DNA from: Actinomycetota bacterium
Lineage (GTDB): Bacteria > Actinomycetota > Acidimicrobiia > Acidimicrobiales > Ilumatobacteraceae
Reading direction: 5' to 3'
Assembly (NCBI GenBank): GCA_030685215.1
Contig: JAUXQB010000181.1
Location: 1-32,265 of the forward strand
Length of the DNA: 32,265 bases
The notes under the pieces were generated by a model. It was not told the DNA's origin, did no database searches, and saw only the letters and a program-made list of their open reading frames with translations. Both the position numbers and the translations under genes were made by a program. Numbering within the stretch: position 1 is the stretch's first letter; each line of letters opens with the position of its first letter. Shown here piece by piece: positions 8,174-15,907 of the stretch.

Positions 8174-9412
8174 ATCCCTGTTCGAGAAGGCACGGCCTCA
8201 CCTGAACTGTGGTCGGCGCGCATGCAGGTGCTGTTGAGGCGCGCTCTCGATGTGGCGAGCGAGCACGATCTGCCCACCGTCCTCCAAAGGATCGTCGAGG
8301 CGGCGGCAGAGGTCGCCGGGGCGCGCTACTCGGCGATCGGCGTGTACGACGCCGAGGGCGAGATCAGCTCCTTTGTTCATCATGGGTTGGATGACGACAC
8401 GGCCGCACGAATCGGACCGCAGCCTCGAGGTAGAGGACTGTTGCAGCACGACGTGCTCGACACGCGACCGACCCGCGTTGCCGATATCGGCGTTGACTCG
8501 CGCTCGTGCGGGTTTCCCGCTCATCATCCGCCGATGCGGTCATTTCTGGGCGCCCCAATCGCCCGCGGCGGTCGCCGGTTCGGCAACCTGTACCTCACCG
8601 AGAAGCACGACGGCGCCGAATTCGACACCGACGACGAGGCACTCATCGTCTCACTCGCCGCATTCGCTGCGAGCGCCATCGAGAGCACCGAGTTGGCCAC
8701 GGCGGAGAGAGCTCGATCTGACGCAGTGGCCCGCCAGGTCGCGGCGGAGGAGAGCGAGCGGGCTCGTCGAGACGTCCTCGCAGCCGTCATCGAAGCCCAG
8801 GAGTCGGAACGCGCGCGGGTGTCGCGTGACCTGCACGACGACATCGGCCAGGCCCTTACGTCGGTGCTGCTCGGTCTGCGACTGATCGACGGCCCCGCCG
8901 ATCAGCAACGCGACGCTGACCTCGCTCGGCGGGTCGATGAGATGAGACAACTCGTCGTCGACGCTTTGCACCGAACCCGACGCCTCGCGTTCGAGTTGCG
9001 GCCGACGGTGCTCGACGACGTCGGCCTGGTGCCGGCGCTGGCCCGTTTGGTCGCTGACACCGCCGAACGATCCGGCTTGATCATCGACGCCCTGGTCGAC
9101 TCGGCATCCGAGCTCCTCGACGTGACGCCCGACATCGCCACAGCCGTCTACCGGGTCGTACAAGAGGCATTGACCAACGTCGTCCGCCATGCGCAGGCCA
9201 CCAACGCCACCGTGACAGTCGCAACCGCAGCCGGTCTACTGAGAACGTTGGTCGATGACGACGGAATCGGCTTCGACCCGACCGAACCGTGCGATGGCCA
9301 CCTCGGTCTACATGGAATGAAGGAACGAGCCGAACTGGTCGGGGGAGTGGTCCGTGTCGTGTCAGCACCGGGTTCAGGGACCACGATCGTGCTGGAGGTA
9401 CCAATTGCATGA
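8165..9412 (+). CDS. DevS-like GAF sensor histidine kinase
   Basis: This protein has 415 residues from ATG 8165. Residues about 20-180 are a GAF domain with the DevS-type signature (ARYSAIGVYD, then FVHHGLDDDTAARIG and GRGLL). A coiled segment rich in Glu/Arg/Ala leads to the HisKA_3 dimerisation helix with phospho-acceptor His in SRDLHDDIGQALTS, and an HATPase_c domain (VQEALTNVVRHA, DDDGIGFD, GHLGLHGMKERAE). No membrane segment is seen, so it is cytoplasmic. It signals to the NarL-type regulator that overlaps its 3' end. The start is chosen because ATG 8165 follows a TAGCCT -10 element by 11 bases; the frame is open upstream to 8102. BlaI-type box 3 covers the start, hinting at repression. 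Confidence 0.85.
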   Translation: MSEIPVREGTASPELWSARMQVLLRRALDVASEHDLPTVLQRIVEAAAEVAGARYSAIGVYDAEGEISSFVHHGLDDDTAARIGPQPRGRGLLQHDVLDTRPTRVADIGVDSRSCGFPAHHPPMRSFLGAPIARGGRRFGNLYLTEKHDGAEFDTDDEALIVSLAAFAASAIESTELATAERARSDAVARQVAAEESERARRDVLAAVIEAQESERARVSRDLHDDIGQALTSVLLGLRLIDGPADQQRDADLARRVDEMRQLVVDALHRTRRLAFELRPTVLDDVGLVPALARLVADTAERSGLIIDALVDSASELLDVTPDIATAVYRVVQEALTNVVRHAQATNATVTVATAAGLLRTLVDDDGIGFDPTEPCDGHLGLHGMKERAELVGGVVRVVSAPGSGTTIVLEVPIA

Positions 9413-10070
9413 CACCGGGCTTCTTCGAGTTGCCTTGTGCGACGACCACGGTGTCGTGCGGGGTGGGCTTCGGCGAATTCTCGACGCCGAGGTCGATCTT
9501 GAGGTGGTCGGCGAGGCCGGCAGCGTCCGTGAGGCCGTCGCGCTTGCCGAGATCGAGCAACCCGACGTGTTCATCATGGACCTCGGCCTGCCTGATGGGA
9601 GCGGCATCACCGCTACGGCCGAGGTACGACGCGTGAGCCCGAACACCCGGGTCTTGGTACTCACCGTCCACGACGATGTCGCGTATCTCCGCCGGGCTTT
9701 CGAAGCCGGAGCGGATGGGTACATGGTGAAGGAGGCGGCCGACGTCGAGCTTGTTCAGGCGGTGCGGCAGGTCGCGAGCGGCCGCCAGTACGTCCATCCG
9801 ACGCTTGGCGCCGCGCTGCTGGCCGCCGATGCACCACATATTCGACCACACGGCCCGGGAGGCGATCTGTCCGAACGCGAAGTCGAGGTGCTGCGTTGCA
9901 TCGCTCTCGGAATGACCAACTCCGAGATCGCCGCGCAGCTCTTCGTCTCTGTGCGGACGGTCGAGACTCATCGAGCCCACATTCAACAGAAGCTCGACAT
10001 TCGCAGTCGCGTCGATCTCGTTCGGTTCGCCCGCGAGACCGGCGTGCTCGACGATGAGTCCGCCGAGTAA
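9405..10070 (+). CDS. NarL/DevR-family response regulator
   Basis: This 221-residue protein starts at TTG 9405, with GGAGG at 9394-9398 giving ideal spacing and an eight-base overlap with the kinase stop. The receiver domain holds the acidic pair CDDH, phospho-acceptor Asp in FIMDLGLPDGSG, and switch Thr and Lys (VLTVHDD, YMVKE). The C-terminal LuxR-type helix-turn-helix reads LSEREVEVLRCIALGMTNSEIA and SVRTVETHRAHIQQKL. It should bind DNA when phosphorylated by the neighbouring GAF kinase. Target sites are not evident in this window. The pair probably drives the small-protein cluster downstream; that is inference from order. Confidence 0.92.
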   Translation: MHDTGLLRVALCDDHGVVRGGLRRILDAEVDLEVVGEAGSVREAVALAEIEQPDVFIMDLGLPDGSGITATAEVRRVSPNTRVLVLTVHDDVAYLRRAFEAGADGYMVKEAADVELVQAVRQVASGRQYVHPTLGAALLAADAPHIRPHGPGGDLSEREVEVLRCIALGMTNSEIAAQLFVSVRTVETHRAHIQQKLDIRSRVDLVRFARETGVLDDESAE

Positions 10071-10560
10071 CCCGCAACTTCGTTCCGTAGTTCCACCGGA
10101 TCCCGCTGGGCTGTCAGCAAGAGATGATGAGGCCGTGAACGGCGAACGCTGCCCCGTGTGCGACGACACCCCACTCGTACTCGTAGCCATCGCCCACCCC
10201 GCGATGCAACGGATGACCCTCGAGCTCCTCGGGCGCGAACACGGATGCTGGCGCGCGTGCGTGCTCGACCACGACCTCCCAGAAGCGATGCAGGATCTCG
10301 CACCCGATCTCGTGATCGTCGACAGCGCAGCCTTTCCTCGTTGCTGCCGGGACAAAACTGACGGATACCCGCGCGACAGAATCGTCGTGGTCGGCCCCGA
10401 ACCGGACTCCGCTTACATGGCCGCAGCCCTGCGCGACGGAGCGGGAGGTTGGGTGGCCAGAGACGACATTGCCGAACGCCTCAGCCTCGAAATGCGCAAG
10501 GCGCTCGGTTGCATCCACGAGCCGTGTCCAGAGCCCCGGTCACCCACAACTCATCAGTAG
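10054..10560 (+). CDS. Degenerate receiver-domain protein
   Basis: This protein has up to 168 residues from ATG 10054, which overlaps the regulator gene by 17 bases; GTG 10135 is an alternative start. The core (LVLVAIAHPAMQRMTLELL, then DLVIVDSAAF, DRIVVVGPEPDS, ALRDGAGGWVARDDI) follows the beta-alpha order of a CheY-type receiver, with an Asp where phosphorylation normally occurs. The paired acidic residues at the end of strand 1 are missing, and there is no output domain. A CPVC pair lies just before the core. It may act as a phosphate sink or partner for the DevS/DevR pair. The C-terminus adds a Cys/Pro-rich tail. Confidence 0.65.
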   Translation: MSPPSNPQLRSVVPPDPAGLSARDDEAVNGERCPVCDDTPLVLVAIAHPAMQRMTLELLGREHGCWRACVLDHDLPEAMQDLAPDLVIVDSAAFPRCCRDKTDGYPRDRIVVVGPEPDSAYMAAALRDGAGGWVARDDIAERLSLEMRKALGCIHEPCPEPRSPTTHQ

Positions 10561-10643
10561 ACGACCACACCCGGATCGGTAGCAGTGCCGGATGCGGAAG
10601 CCACTCCCGGAGCGGAGGATCGAGCCAGATGAAAGGAGTCGAG

Positions 10644-10811
10644 ATGACTGAGTTCCTCGCAACGAACTGGCTGTGGATCGTGTTCGTCTTCGCCATGCTC
10701 GCCATGCACCGCCACGGCGGTTGCGGCATGCACCACAGCCACCACCAACACCACCAAACGGACGGCAGCGAAAAGATGCTTCCCGTCGAGCACGGAAAGG
10801 GCACGTCATGA
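10644..10811 (+). CDS. Small His-rich single-pass membrane protein (55 aa)
   Basis: ATG 10644 has AAAGGAG (10632-10638) at good spacing; an ATG at 10629 is less well placed. Residues 5-24 form one membrane helix (LATNWLWIVFVFAMLAM), followed directly by a metal-binding-looking run, HRHGGCGMHHSHHQHHQ, then a polar tail. Small His-rich membrane peptides are common in metal-resistance operons, where they may buffer or deliver copper; the exact family was not recognised (DUF2933-like is possible). Its stop overlaps the next start by ATGA, so translation is coupled. Confidence 0.75.
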   Translation: MTEFLATNWLWIVFVFAMLAMHRHGGCGMHHSHHQHHQTDGSEKMLPVEHGKGTS

Positions 10812-11089
10812 CCACCCAGAACCACGCCGTCCGGCCACCGCTCACCGAGCGCCGACGCCTCAGCGTCAACATCACACCGATCGAACGAGCCTGCCGAATC
10901 GTCCTCGGCGCAGCGGCCGTGGTCGCCGCGATCGCGCTCCTCACGGGCGCAGGGTCGGCGGTCGCCGTCATCCTCGAAGTGCTGCTGGCAGCTGCCGGAC
11001 TTGACCTCGTCGTCACGGGTGCACTCGGACACTGCCCCCTCTACCAGAAACTCGGTTTCGTCCCAAGCTCGATTCGGAGCCAGCCATGA
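10808..11089 (+). CDS. DUF2892-like two-helix membrane protein
   Basis: This 93-residue protein starts at ATG 10808, overlapping the previous stop by four bases. The features are a conserved-type segment NITPIERACRIVLGAAAVVAA, a second hydrophobic helix, and the end motif TGALGHCPLYQKLGF. This matches the YgaP-type DUF2892 (inner-membrane) family, in which a helical hairpin ends in a GxCPxY motif. Members often accompany rhodanese or metal-stress genes. The role is not known. It lies in the middle of the His-rich protein operon. Confidence 0.8.
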   Translation: MTTQNHAVRPPLTERRRLSVNITPIERACRIVLGAAAVVAAIALLTGAGSAVAVILEVLLAAAGLDLVVTGALGHCPLYQKLGFVPSSIRSQP

Positions 11090-11409
11090 ACAGCACACCA
11101 CGACCTCCTCAACCAGCTGGCCACGGCGGCCACGGCGGCCACGGCGGCCACGGCGGCCACGGCGGCCACGGCGGCCACGGCGGCCACGGCTGGATGATGA
11201 TGATCTGCTGCATCCCAATGATCGTGATCGCCGTCGCTCTCGTCGCAACGGGAGCGGCCAGTCCCGGCTTCCTCTTCGCAGCGGTGCTGTGCACGGCGAT
11301 GATGGCGCTGATGATGCGCGGCATGGACCACGCCAGCAACTCGGGCGCAGACCTGGAACGCCCATCACGAAGTGACGACCGTGACCACCACTCTTCGCCG
11401 TCTTCCTGA
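11086..11409 (+). CDS. Membrane protein with eight Gly-His-Gly repeats
   Basis: This 107-residue protein starts at ATG 11086, overlapping the previous stop by ATGA. Residues 12-35 are eight GHG triplets, then WMMMICCIPMIVIAVALVATG and a second hydrophobic stretch with several Met (AVLCTAMMALMMRGMDH) form a helical hairpin. The C-terminus is acidic and polar. Eight clustered His plus Cys and Met near the membrane suggest a metal-binding buffer; this is inferred from composition. The repeat is encoded by a nearly uniform 9-bp tandem array, so copy number may vary between strains. Confidence 0.75.
   Translation: MNSTPRPPQPAGHGGHGGHGGHGGHGGHGGHGGHGWMMMICCIPMIVIAVALVATGAASPGFLFAAVLCTAMMALMMRGMDHASNSGADLERPSRSDDRDHHSSPSS
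11119..11190. repeat. Eight tandem 9-bp units (GGCCACGGC)
   Basis: The 72-bp array consists of eight GGCCACGGC units in a row, each encoding Gly-His-Gly. The uniform codon use shows recent expansion by slippage or a strong tendency to vary. Confidence 0.95.
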
Positions 11410-11827
11410 GCGAATCGCCGTCGGTGTCGATGGCTCCGTCGCCTCACACGCTGCAGTGCGGTGGGCCATCACTCATGCCCGATCTGGTGACACGGTCACC
11501 CTCGTCTACGTCTGGCAACCATCGCCTGTCACAGTCGAGACTGGACTTGTCGACCCGAACGACGACTCCGCAGCGCAGCGCGTTGTGGACCGCGAGCTCT
11601 CCAGAACAGAGTCGCTGCCACGCGACCTCGAGGTCACCATCAGCTCAAAGGCGATCCGCGGCAGTGCCAGCGACAGTCTCGGCTCGGTCGCCGCCGATCT
11701 TCTCGTGGTCGGCGCGGGCCGTCACGGTCGACTCGTCGGCGCGGTACTCGGATCCGTTAGTGCCCATCTGTTGCGCCACTCGCACGTGCCAGTCGTCATC
11801 GTCCCGACACCCGGCGCCGGCAACTAG
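11372..11827 (+). CDS. Universal stress protein (UspA family)
   Basis: This 151-residue single-domain Usp starts at GTG 11372, inside the end of the previous gene (38-base overlap). It begins with strand 1 and the ATP-contact Asp (RIAVGVDGSVASHAAVRWA) and contains the nucleotide loop G-x2-G-x9-G-S (VVGAGRHGRLVGAVLGSVS) and end strand HVPVVIVP. ATP-binding Usp proteins help cells withstand stress, and in actinobacteria they often sit in DevR-type regulons, which suits the kinase/regulator pair upstream. Its TAG stop (11825-11827) lies inside the target duplication of the IS481 element, which inserted immediately after it without altering the protein. Confidence 0.9.
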   Translation: MTTVTTTLRRLPERIAVGVDGSVASHAAVRWAITHARSGDTVTLVYVWQPSPVTVETGLVDPNDDSAAQRVVDRELSRTESLPRDLEVTISSKAIRGSASDSLGSVAADLLVVGAGRHGRLVGAVLGSVSAHLLRHSHVPVVIVPTPGAGN

Positions 11828-11828
11828 G
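11823..11828. repeat. Target-site duplication of the IS481 element (left copy; right copy 12908-12913)
   Basis: ACTAGG flanks both tips of the element. The left copy includes the usp stop codon TAG. Confidence 0.9.
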
Positions 11829-11867
11829 TGTACCCGGCCGTGACGTTGGTGTCATCCGTTGACGCGT

Positions 11868-11919
11868 GAAGACCTCCTGGCATTGTGGAGTTTGCCGCTT
11901 CACAAAACAGGAGGTCTTC
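11868..11919 (+). promoter_or_regulatory. Long hairpin hiding the transposase ribosome site
   Basis: GAAGACCTCCTG (11868-11879) and CAGGAGGTCTTC (11908-11919) are perfect 12-bp inverted repeats around a 28-base loop. The right arm contains the AGGAGG ribosome site of the transposase (start GTG 11921). Transcripts entering from the usp operon would fold and block translation, whereas a transcript starting within the loop would not. This is a known way for insertion sequences to avoid activation by outside transcription. Confidence 0.8.
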
Positions 11920-11920
11920 G

Positions 11921-12895
11921 GTGTCTCACCGTAACGCCCGTCTCACCGTTCATGGTCGCCAGCTGCTCGTGCAACGAGTCCGCGACGAAGGTCAAGCCGT
12001 CGCCCACGTCGCCAAAGCGATGGGGATCTCACGCCAATGCGCCCATCGATGGGTGGCTCGTTTCGACACCGAAGGTGCCGCCGGCTTGCACGATCGCTCG
12101 TCGCGACCCCACACGACGCCGACGCGTCTGAGCGACGAGACCGAACGCCGGGTTCTCGACGCAAGAGTCGAGCATCGAAAAGGACAGGACTGGTTGGGGC
12201 CCGAGCTGGGCCTGGCACCACGAACGGTGTCGCGAGTCCTTCGCCGTCACAACGTGCCACGGCTGCGCGACCTGGACCCGCTCACCGGTGAGGTGATCCG
12301 GTCCTCGAAAGCAACCGCGATTCGCTATGAGCGTGAACTACCCGGCGAGCTGGTCCACATGGATGTCAAGAAGCTCGGCCGCATCCCTGACGGTGGCGGC
12401 TGGCGGGCGCACGGTCGCGAGATGGGCACGACCACGCAACGGATGAACACAAGGATCGGTTACGACTACATCCACTCAGTCGTCGATGACCACAGCCGTG
12501 TCGCGTTCAGCGAGATTCACAGCGATGAACGAGCCGACACGACTGCCGCGTTCTTCGCTCGTGCGATCGAGTTTTTCGCCGCTCAAGGCGTCACGATCGA
12601 ACGACTCATGACTGACAACGCATGGAACTATCGCCACGGGCGCGACCTGCGCGAGCTCCTCGCGCGACATCACATCGCCCACAAGTTCATCAGACCGCAC
12701 TGCCCCTGGCAGAACGGCAAAGTCGAACGATTCAACCGCACCCTCGCGAGCGAATGGGCCTACCGCCAGGTCTTCATCAACAACGATGAACGCACCGACG
12801 CGTTTGCGCCGTGGCTCCACAGCTACAACACTCAACGACGCCACACCGCCATCGGCGGTCACCCACCCATCAGCCGACTTCCGTCACCAATCTGA
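11921..12895 (+). CDS. IS481-family DDE transposase
   Basis: This 324-residue protein starts at GTG 11921, seven bases after AGGAGG. The N-terminal helix-turn-helix (VAHVAKAMGISRQCAHRWVARF) is followed by the LHDRSSRPH linker typical of IS481 and an rve integrase core with DDE residues in VHMDVKKLGR, LMTDNAWNYR and NGKVERFNRTL. The end region YNTQRRHTAIGGHPPISRL is also typical. Length and motifs are complete, so it is probably active. Expression is likely limited by the hairpin covering its ribosome site. Confidence 0.95.
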   Translation: MSHRNARLTVHGRQLLVQRVRDEGQAVAHVAKAMGISRQCAHRWVARFDTEGAAGLHDRSSRPHTTPTRLSDETERRVLDARVEHRKGQDWLGPELGLAPRTVSRVLRRHNVPRLRDLDPLTGEVIRSSKATAIRYERELPGELVHMDVKKLGRIPDGGGWRAHGREMGTTTQRMNTRIGYDYIHSVVDDHSRVAFSEIHSDERADTTAAFFARAIEFFAAQGVTIERLMTDNAWNYRHGRDLRELLARHHIAHKFIRPHCPWQNGKVERFNRTLASEWAYRQVFINNDERTDAFAPWLHSYNTQRRHTAIGGHPPISRLPSPI

Positions 12896-13175
12896 TGGCC
12901 GGGTACAACTAGGTGGCTCTCCACCGAGCGCAGCAGCGACACCACTACGGCTACGTGCGAGCCGCCAGGTCAGCGATCCGACTGGCTACACGCGGCACCC
13001 CGTACGGCTCCCGCGTCCTCTCTCGCAACTTCGAGCGCCCGGCCCACACAAGCGATTGCCTTCCACCGGTCGTGGGCGTCAAGAGGCTTGCCGCCCGTCG
13101 AGTTTGAGGGTGACGAGCGTCCAACCAGTGCCTCGCAAGTGAGCAATCCTGGCAAACGGGCGCCGGCCCGGGGGG

Positions 13176-13457
13176 CTACGCACGCAGCAGTCGCTCGATC
13201 GCGACGACCGCCTCGGTGATCGTTCGGTCGCCACGATCCGCTTCGATGGAGGCGGCGTCGACGACGCAGTGGTGGAGATGCTCATCGAGCAGGCCAAGTC
13301 CGACGCTGCGCAATGCACTGGTGACCGATGACAGTTGGGTGAGGACGTCGATGCAGTAGGTGTCCTCATCGATCATGCGAGCAAGTCCGCGGACTTGGCC
13401 TTCGATGAGACGGAGCCGCCTCAGGTAGTCCTCTTTGCGGATCACGTAGCCGGACAT
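13176..13457 (-). CDS. csoR: CsoR copper(I)-sensing repressor
   Basis: This 93-residue all-helical repressor starts at ATG 13457, with an AGGAG-type ribosome site at about 13465-13469. The copper ligands have the exact CsoR spacing: Cys35 (EDTYCIDVL), His60 and Cys64 (DEHLHHCVV), equivalent to the Cys-His-Cys set of the characterised actinobacterial CsoR. The basic helix-1 region (RKEDYLRRLRLIEGQVRGLARMI) is present. CsoR releases DNA when it binds Cu(I); the matching operator is the GC palindrome at 15805-15819 before the copA-like fusion. It lies downstream of the ABC permease in the same direction, 93 bp away, and may be cotranscribed. A decayed copy lies at 476-655. Confidence 0.93.
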   Translation of the reverse strand: MSGYVIRKEDYLRRLRLIEGQVRGLARMIDEDTYCIDVLTQLSSVTSALRSVGLGLLDEHLHHCVVDAASIEADRGDRTITEAVVAIERLLRA

Positions 13458-13550
13458 GTGATTGTCTCCTCTCTTGATGTGCGTCGAATACGGCTGACCG
13501 CCTGCCGCTTCCACCTCGGTGGATGGAGGCAGAGGCCGATGCCTCTCCCT

Positions 13551-15047
13551 TCATCGGGACGCACTTGAACCAACCGTCGAAGTGCGACGGAAGACCGCGA
13601 CGGCGAGAGCGCCGAGGGTCGCCAACCAGGCCAGCGCAAGAGTCAGCGAACCGGTTTCGTCGAAGGTGGTGGTGAAGGCGCTGTCCATCATCACGCGCAC
13701 TGCCGCGTGGGCAGGTAGGTAGCGGCCCCAGGCCGGTGGTGCGGCGTCGAACATCGCGTTCTGGGCGAGGCCGATATCGACGAAGGGCAGCACCAGCAGC
13801 AGGTACAGCCCGCCGAGCCGGCCGAACAGGGGCCCGACGATCACCCCGATGGTTGCGTAGGTGAGCGCGACCAGGATGTTGGCGATGACGAACACCGGCC
13901 AGTTGACCGCGTCGAAGCTGAGGGCCGTGACGGCGATCGCGACGGCGGTGGCCGTGAGCGACGCGGCGGCGATCACGGCGAGGCGTACTGTCACAATCTC
14001 GGTGGTCCGGTAGCGGCTAAGTGCGAGGCGGCGGTCGGCCTGCGCTGAGTCCAAGATGACGAACAGCCCGATGAGCGAGGCGAGGAAGCCGACGGTGATC
14101 GGCACCATGGTTGCGCCGTGCACGTCGGCCATCGACAGAATCCGCAGGCTGCGCCGACCGTTCTCGACCAGCTCGACCGGTGTCGGTTCGTTCGGGGTGG
14201 TCGCGATCGCGGCGCTGATGAACAGCACAGGTAATCCGACGATCAGGACCCACATCGCCGGCATGCGCCGCAGCTGCCGCCCGGCGGCGATCAACCCGGC
14301 CGTCATCCGCCGCAGGGTCGGCGCAGCGTGCCGGACCGATTGATGACGTGGGCGCGTCGTGATCGTCAGCGAGACGGCCGCTGCCGACATCGTGATCGTC
14401 GCCCATGCCAGCGACCAGCCGAGGTCGCCAGGCGAACCGGCATGTGAGGAGGCGACATCAGTGATGATAAGGGTCGGGAAGTGCAATGGAAGGAGCCGGA
14501 GCACTGCGGCGGTGCTGCGCATCGCCGGGCCGAAGAACACGTCGAAGACCCACAGGAACACCACGATCAGCGAACCGTTCATCTCCGACCGGACCAGCGC
14601 CCCGACAGTCACCCCGACTCCGGCGTAGATCACGGCGAACAACAGCGTCACAGCGATCACCCGGGGGGTGACGGCCGCATCGGCACGGACTGCCAAAGCC
14701 ACCAGAGCACCGACCGCTGCGGCCGCGGCGAGTATGAGCGTCGAGACCATCCGGGATGCGACCACCCTTCGGGCACCCGCCCCAGCAACGGCGAGGCGGT
14801 GATCTGCTTCACGCGACGTCGACACGTGGAAGAAGCCGGCGACGCCGGCGAGGACCGCCGCTGCCCAGCCGGCGGTCGCGGCTTCGACTTCGCCAATGTC
14901 GGCGGGCCCGCCGAGGATGTCGGCAAAGTCGGCGAGCGCGCCGGCCGACAGGGTCACGAAGATCACCGGTACGGCGATCAGCAGCACCAGGTTGAGTGGC
15001 CGCCGCGCGTACTCGACGAGCCAACGGGCGGCGAGGGTGCCGGTCAT
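13551..15047 (-). CDS. ABC-2-type transporter permease (double-length)
   Basis: This 498-residue protein starts at ATG 15047, which overlaps the ATPase stop by ATGA. There are about 12 hydrophobic segments in two similar halves, the second starting near TAGLIAAGRQLRRMPAMWVLIV, so it looks like two six-helix ABC-2 permease units fused. A half-way cytoplasmic linker is rich in Arg. The substrate is unknown; ABC-2 exporters move drugs, lipids or polymers, and NosFY-type members serve copper enzymes. It lies between csoR and the ATPase gene. The ATPase carries a stop after Walker A, so transporter function is in doubt unless that stop is read through or bypassed. Confidence 0.8.
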   Translation of the reverse strand: MTGTLAARWLVEYARRPLNLVLLIAVPVIFVTLSAGALADFADILGGPADIGEVEAATAGWAAAVLAGVAGFFHVSTSREADHRLAVAGAGARRVVASRMVSTLILAAAAAVGALVALAVRADAAVTPRVIAVTLLFAVIYAGVGVTVGALVRSEMNGSLIVVFLWVFDVFFGPAMRSTAAVLRLLPLHFPTLIITDVASSHAGSPGDLGWSLAWATITMSAAAVSLTITTRPRHQSVRHAAPTLRRMTAGLIAAGRQLRRMPAMWVLIVGLPVLFISAAIATTPNEPTPVELVENGRRSLRILSMADVHGATMVPITVGFLASLIGLFVILDSAQADRRLALSRYRTTEIVTVRLAVIAAASLTATAVAIAVTALSFDAVNWPVFVIANILVALTYATIGVIVGPLFGRLGGLYLLLVLPFVDIGLAQNAMFDAAPPAWGRYLPAHAAVRVMMDSAFTTTFDETGSLTLALAWLATLGALAVAVFRRTSTVGSSASR

Positions 15048-15754
15048 CGCTGCACCGCTCGCCCGTCGGTCAGGTCGTAGACGCGATCGAAGCGTTCTTC
15101 GTCGGCGATGAAGTGACTGATGATCAACAGGCTGGAGCCGGCAGCACGGCGCGCGCCGGTGAGGTCCCAGAACCGCCCGTAGGTGTCCCAATCGAACCCG
15201 GCGTAGGGCTCGTCGAGACACAACAACGCTGGATCATGGAGCATTGCCAGGGCCAGGTTCAGCTTGGCCCGGGTACCGCCCGAGAGCTCTTCCACCCTCG
15301 TCGCGGCAAAACGAGCGAAGTCGAGTTCGTCGTACAGTGACGCACGCGACCGGGCAAGGTTGCCCGCAGTGAGTCCGTATGCCGTACCGAACAGATCGAG
15401 GTGCTCGTCGCAACTGAGCCGCTCGTACAGCACTGGAACCTGGGGGCAATACCCGAAGCTCTCGGTTCGCTCGATCGTTCCAGCGTCGGCGGCCAGGTCG
15501 CCGACCAGCACCTTCATCTACGTGGACTTTCCGGATCCGTTCTCGCCGACGAGTCCCACCACCTCACCGGGCACGATCGAAAGGCTCGCGCCCTTCAAGA
15601 CCGGCACGGTCCGCCGGCGCGGCCACCAACCCCGGTGATAGGCCTTCCATACGTCTGTAGCCGACAGCAGAGCCGTAGCCGCTGACGCGACCGCATCGGG
15701 CTGCGTTCTCATCTCGACCGTTCGATCTTCGACACCCACAGGCTCGTCGCTCAT
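15044..15754 (-). pseudogene. ABC transporter ATPase split by an amber stop after Walker A
   Basis: ATG 15754 has GAAGGAGG upstream. The frame encodes a normal ABC ATPase: Walker A GENGSGKST, Q-loop FGYCPQ, signature LSGGTRAKL, Walker B ALLCLDEPYAGFD, and switch His in LIISHF. Directly after GKST the codon is TAG (15520-15518), followed at once by ATG AAG GTG in the same frame. Relatives usually have Leu or Thr there, so one T-to-A change of TTG would explain it. The product would be two pieces, 15518-15754 and 15044-15517. The TAG-ATG junction could permit reinitiation or readthrough; otherwise this is a fresh nonsense mutation or a sequencing error. It is divergent from the copA-like fusion across a CsoR-type box. 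Confidence 0.75.
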
Positions 15755-15804
15755 GTGCAGTCCTCCTTCACGTCGGATGGCACATGGTCAGTGTCGCTCG
15801 GATA

Positions 15805-15819
15805 TACCCCCTAGGGGTA
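15805..15819. promoter_or_regulatory. CsoR-type copper operator
   Basis: TACCCCCTAGGGGTA is a near-perfect GC-rich palindrome of the type bound by CsoR (a TACCC arm facing a GGGTA arm). It lies in the divergent gap between the ABC ATPase (start 15754) and the fused copper ATPase (start 15908), so it can control either or both. Confidence 0.8.
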
Positions 15820-15907
15820 GGGACCTACGACCCTAGGAACCCACGGATGTGGGGCGTACGTTCGAAGCAGAGCCGAGACGTTGTTCGAGATCGGATGGAG
15901 GAACATC

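Larger units (their letters stand above)
11829..12907 (+). mobile_element. IS481-family insertion sequence, complete
   Basis: The 1,079-bp element is bounded by perfect 11-bp inverted repeats TGTACCCGGCC (11829-11839) and GGCCGGGTACA (12897-12907). It is flanked by a 6-bp direct repeat ACTAGG at 11823-11828 and 12908-12913. It holds one intact transposase gene. Perfect ends and duplication imply a fairly recent insertion into the end of the usp gene. Confidence 0.92.

Noticed and set aside
11119-11190. Regular repeats considered as a CRISPR array
   Set aside because: Units are 9 bp, contiguous without spacers, and encode GHG triplets in a coding frame.
11109-11447. Minus-strand frame with Trp-Pro-Pro repeats opposite the GHG array
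   Set aside because: It is the mirror of the 9-bp repeat in a well-supported plus-strand operon gene with overlapping start and stop; no ribosome site supports it.
12914-13175. Gene in the gap between the IS481 element and csoR
   Set aside because: Only short frames without ribosome sites or motifs; no gene, RNA or operator could be supported.
15881-15907. Longer TTG start for the copper ATPase fusion
   Set aside because: ATG 15908 has an ideal GGAGGA site, whereas the TTG has none.
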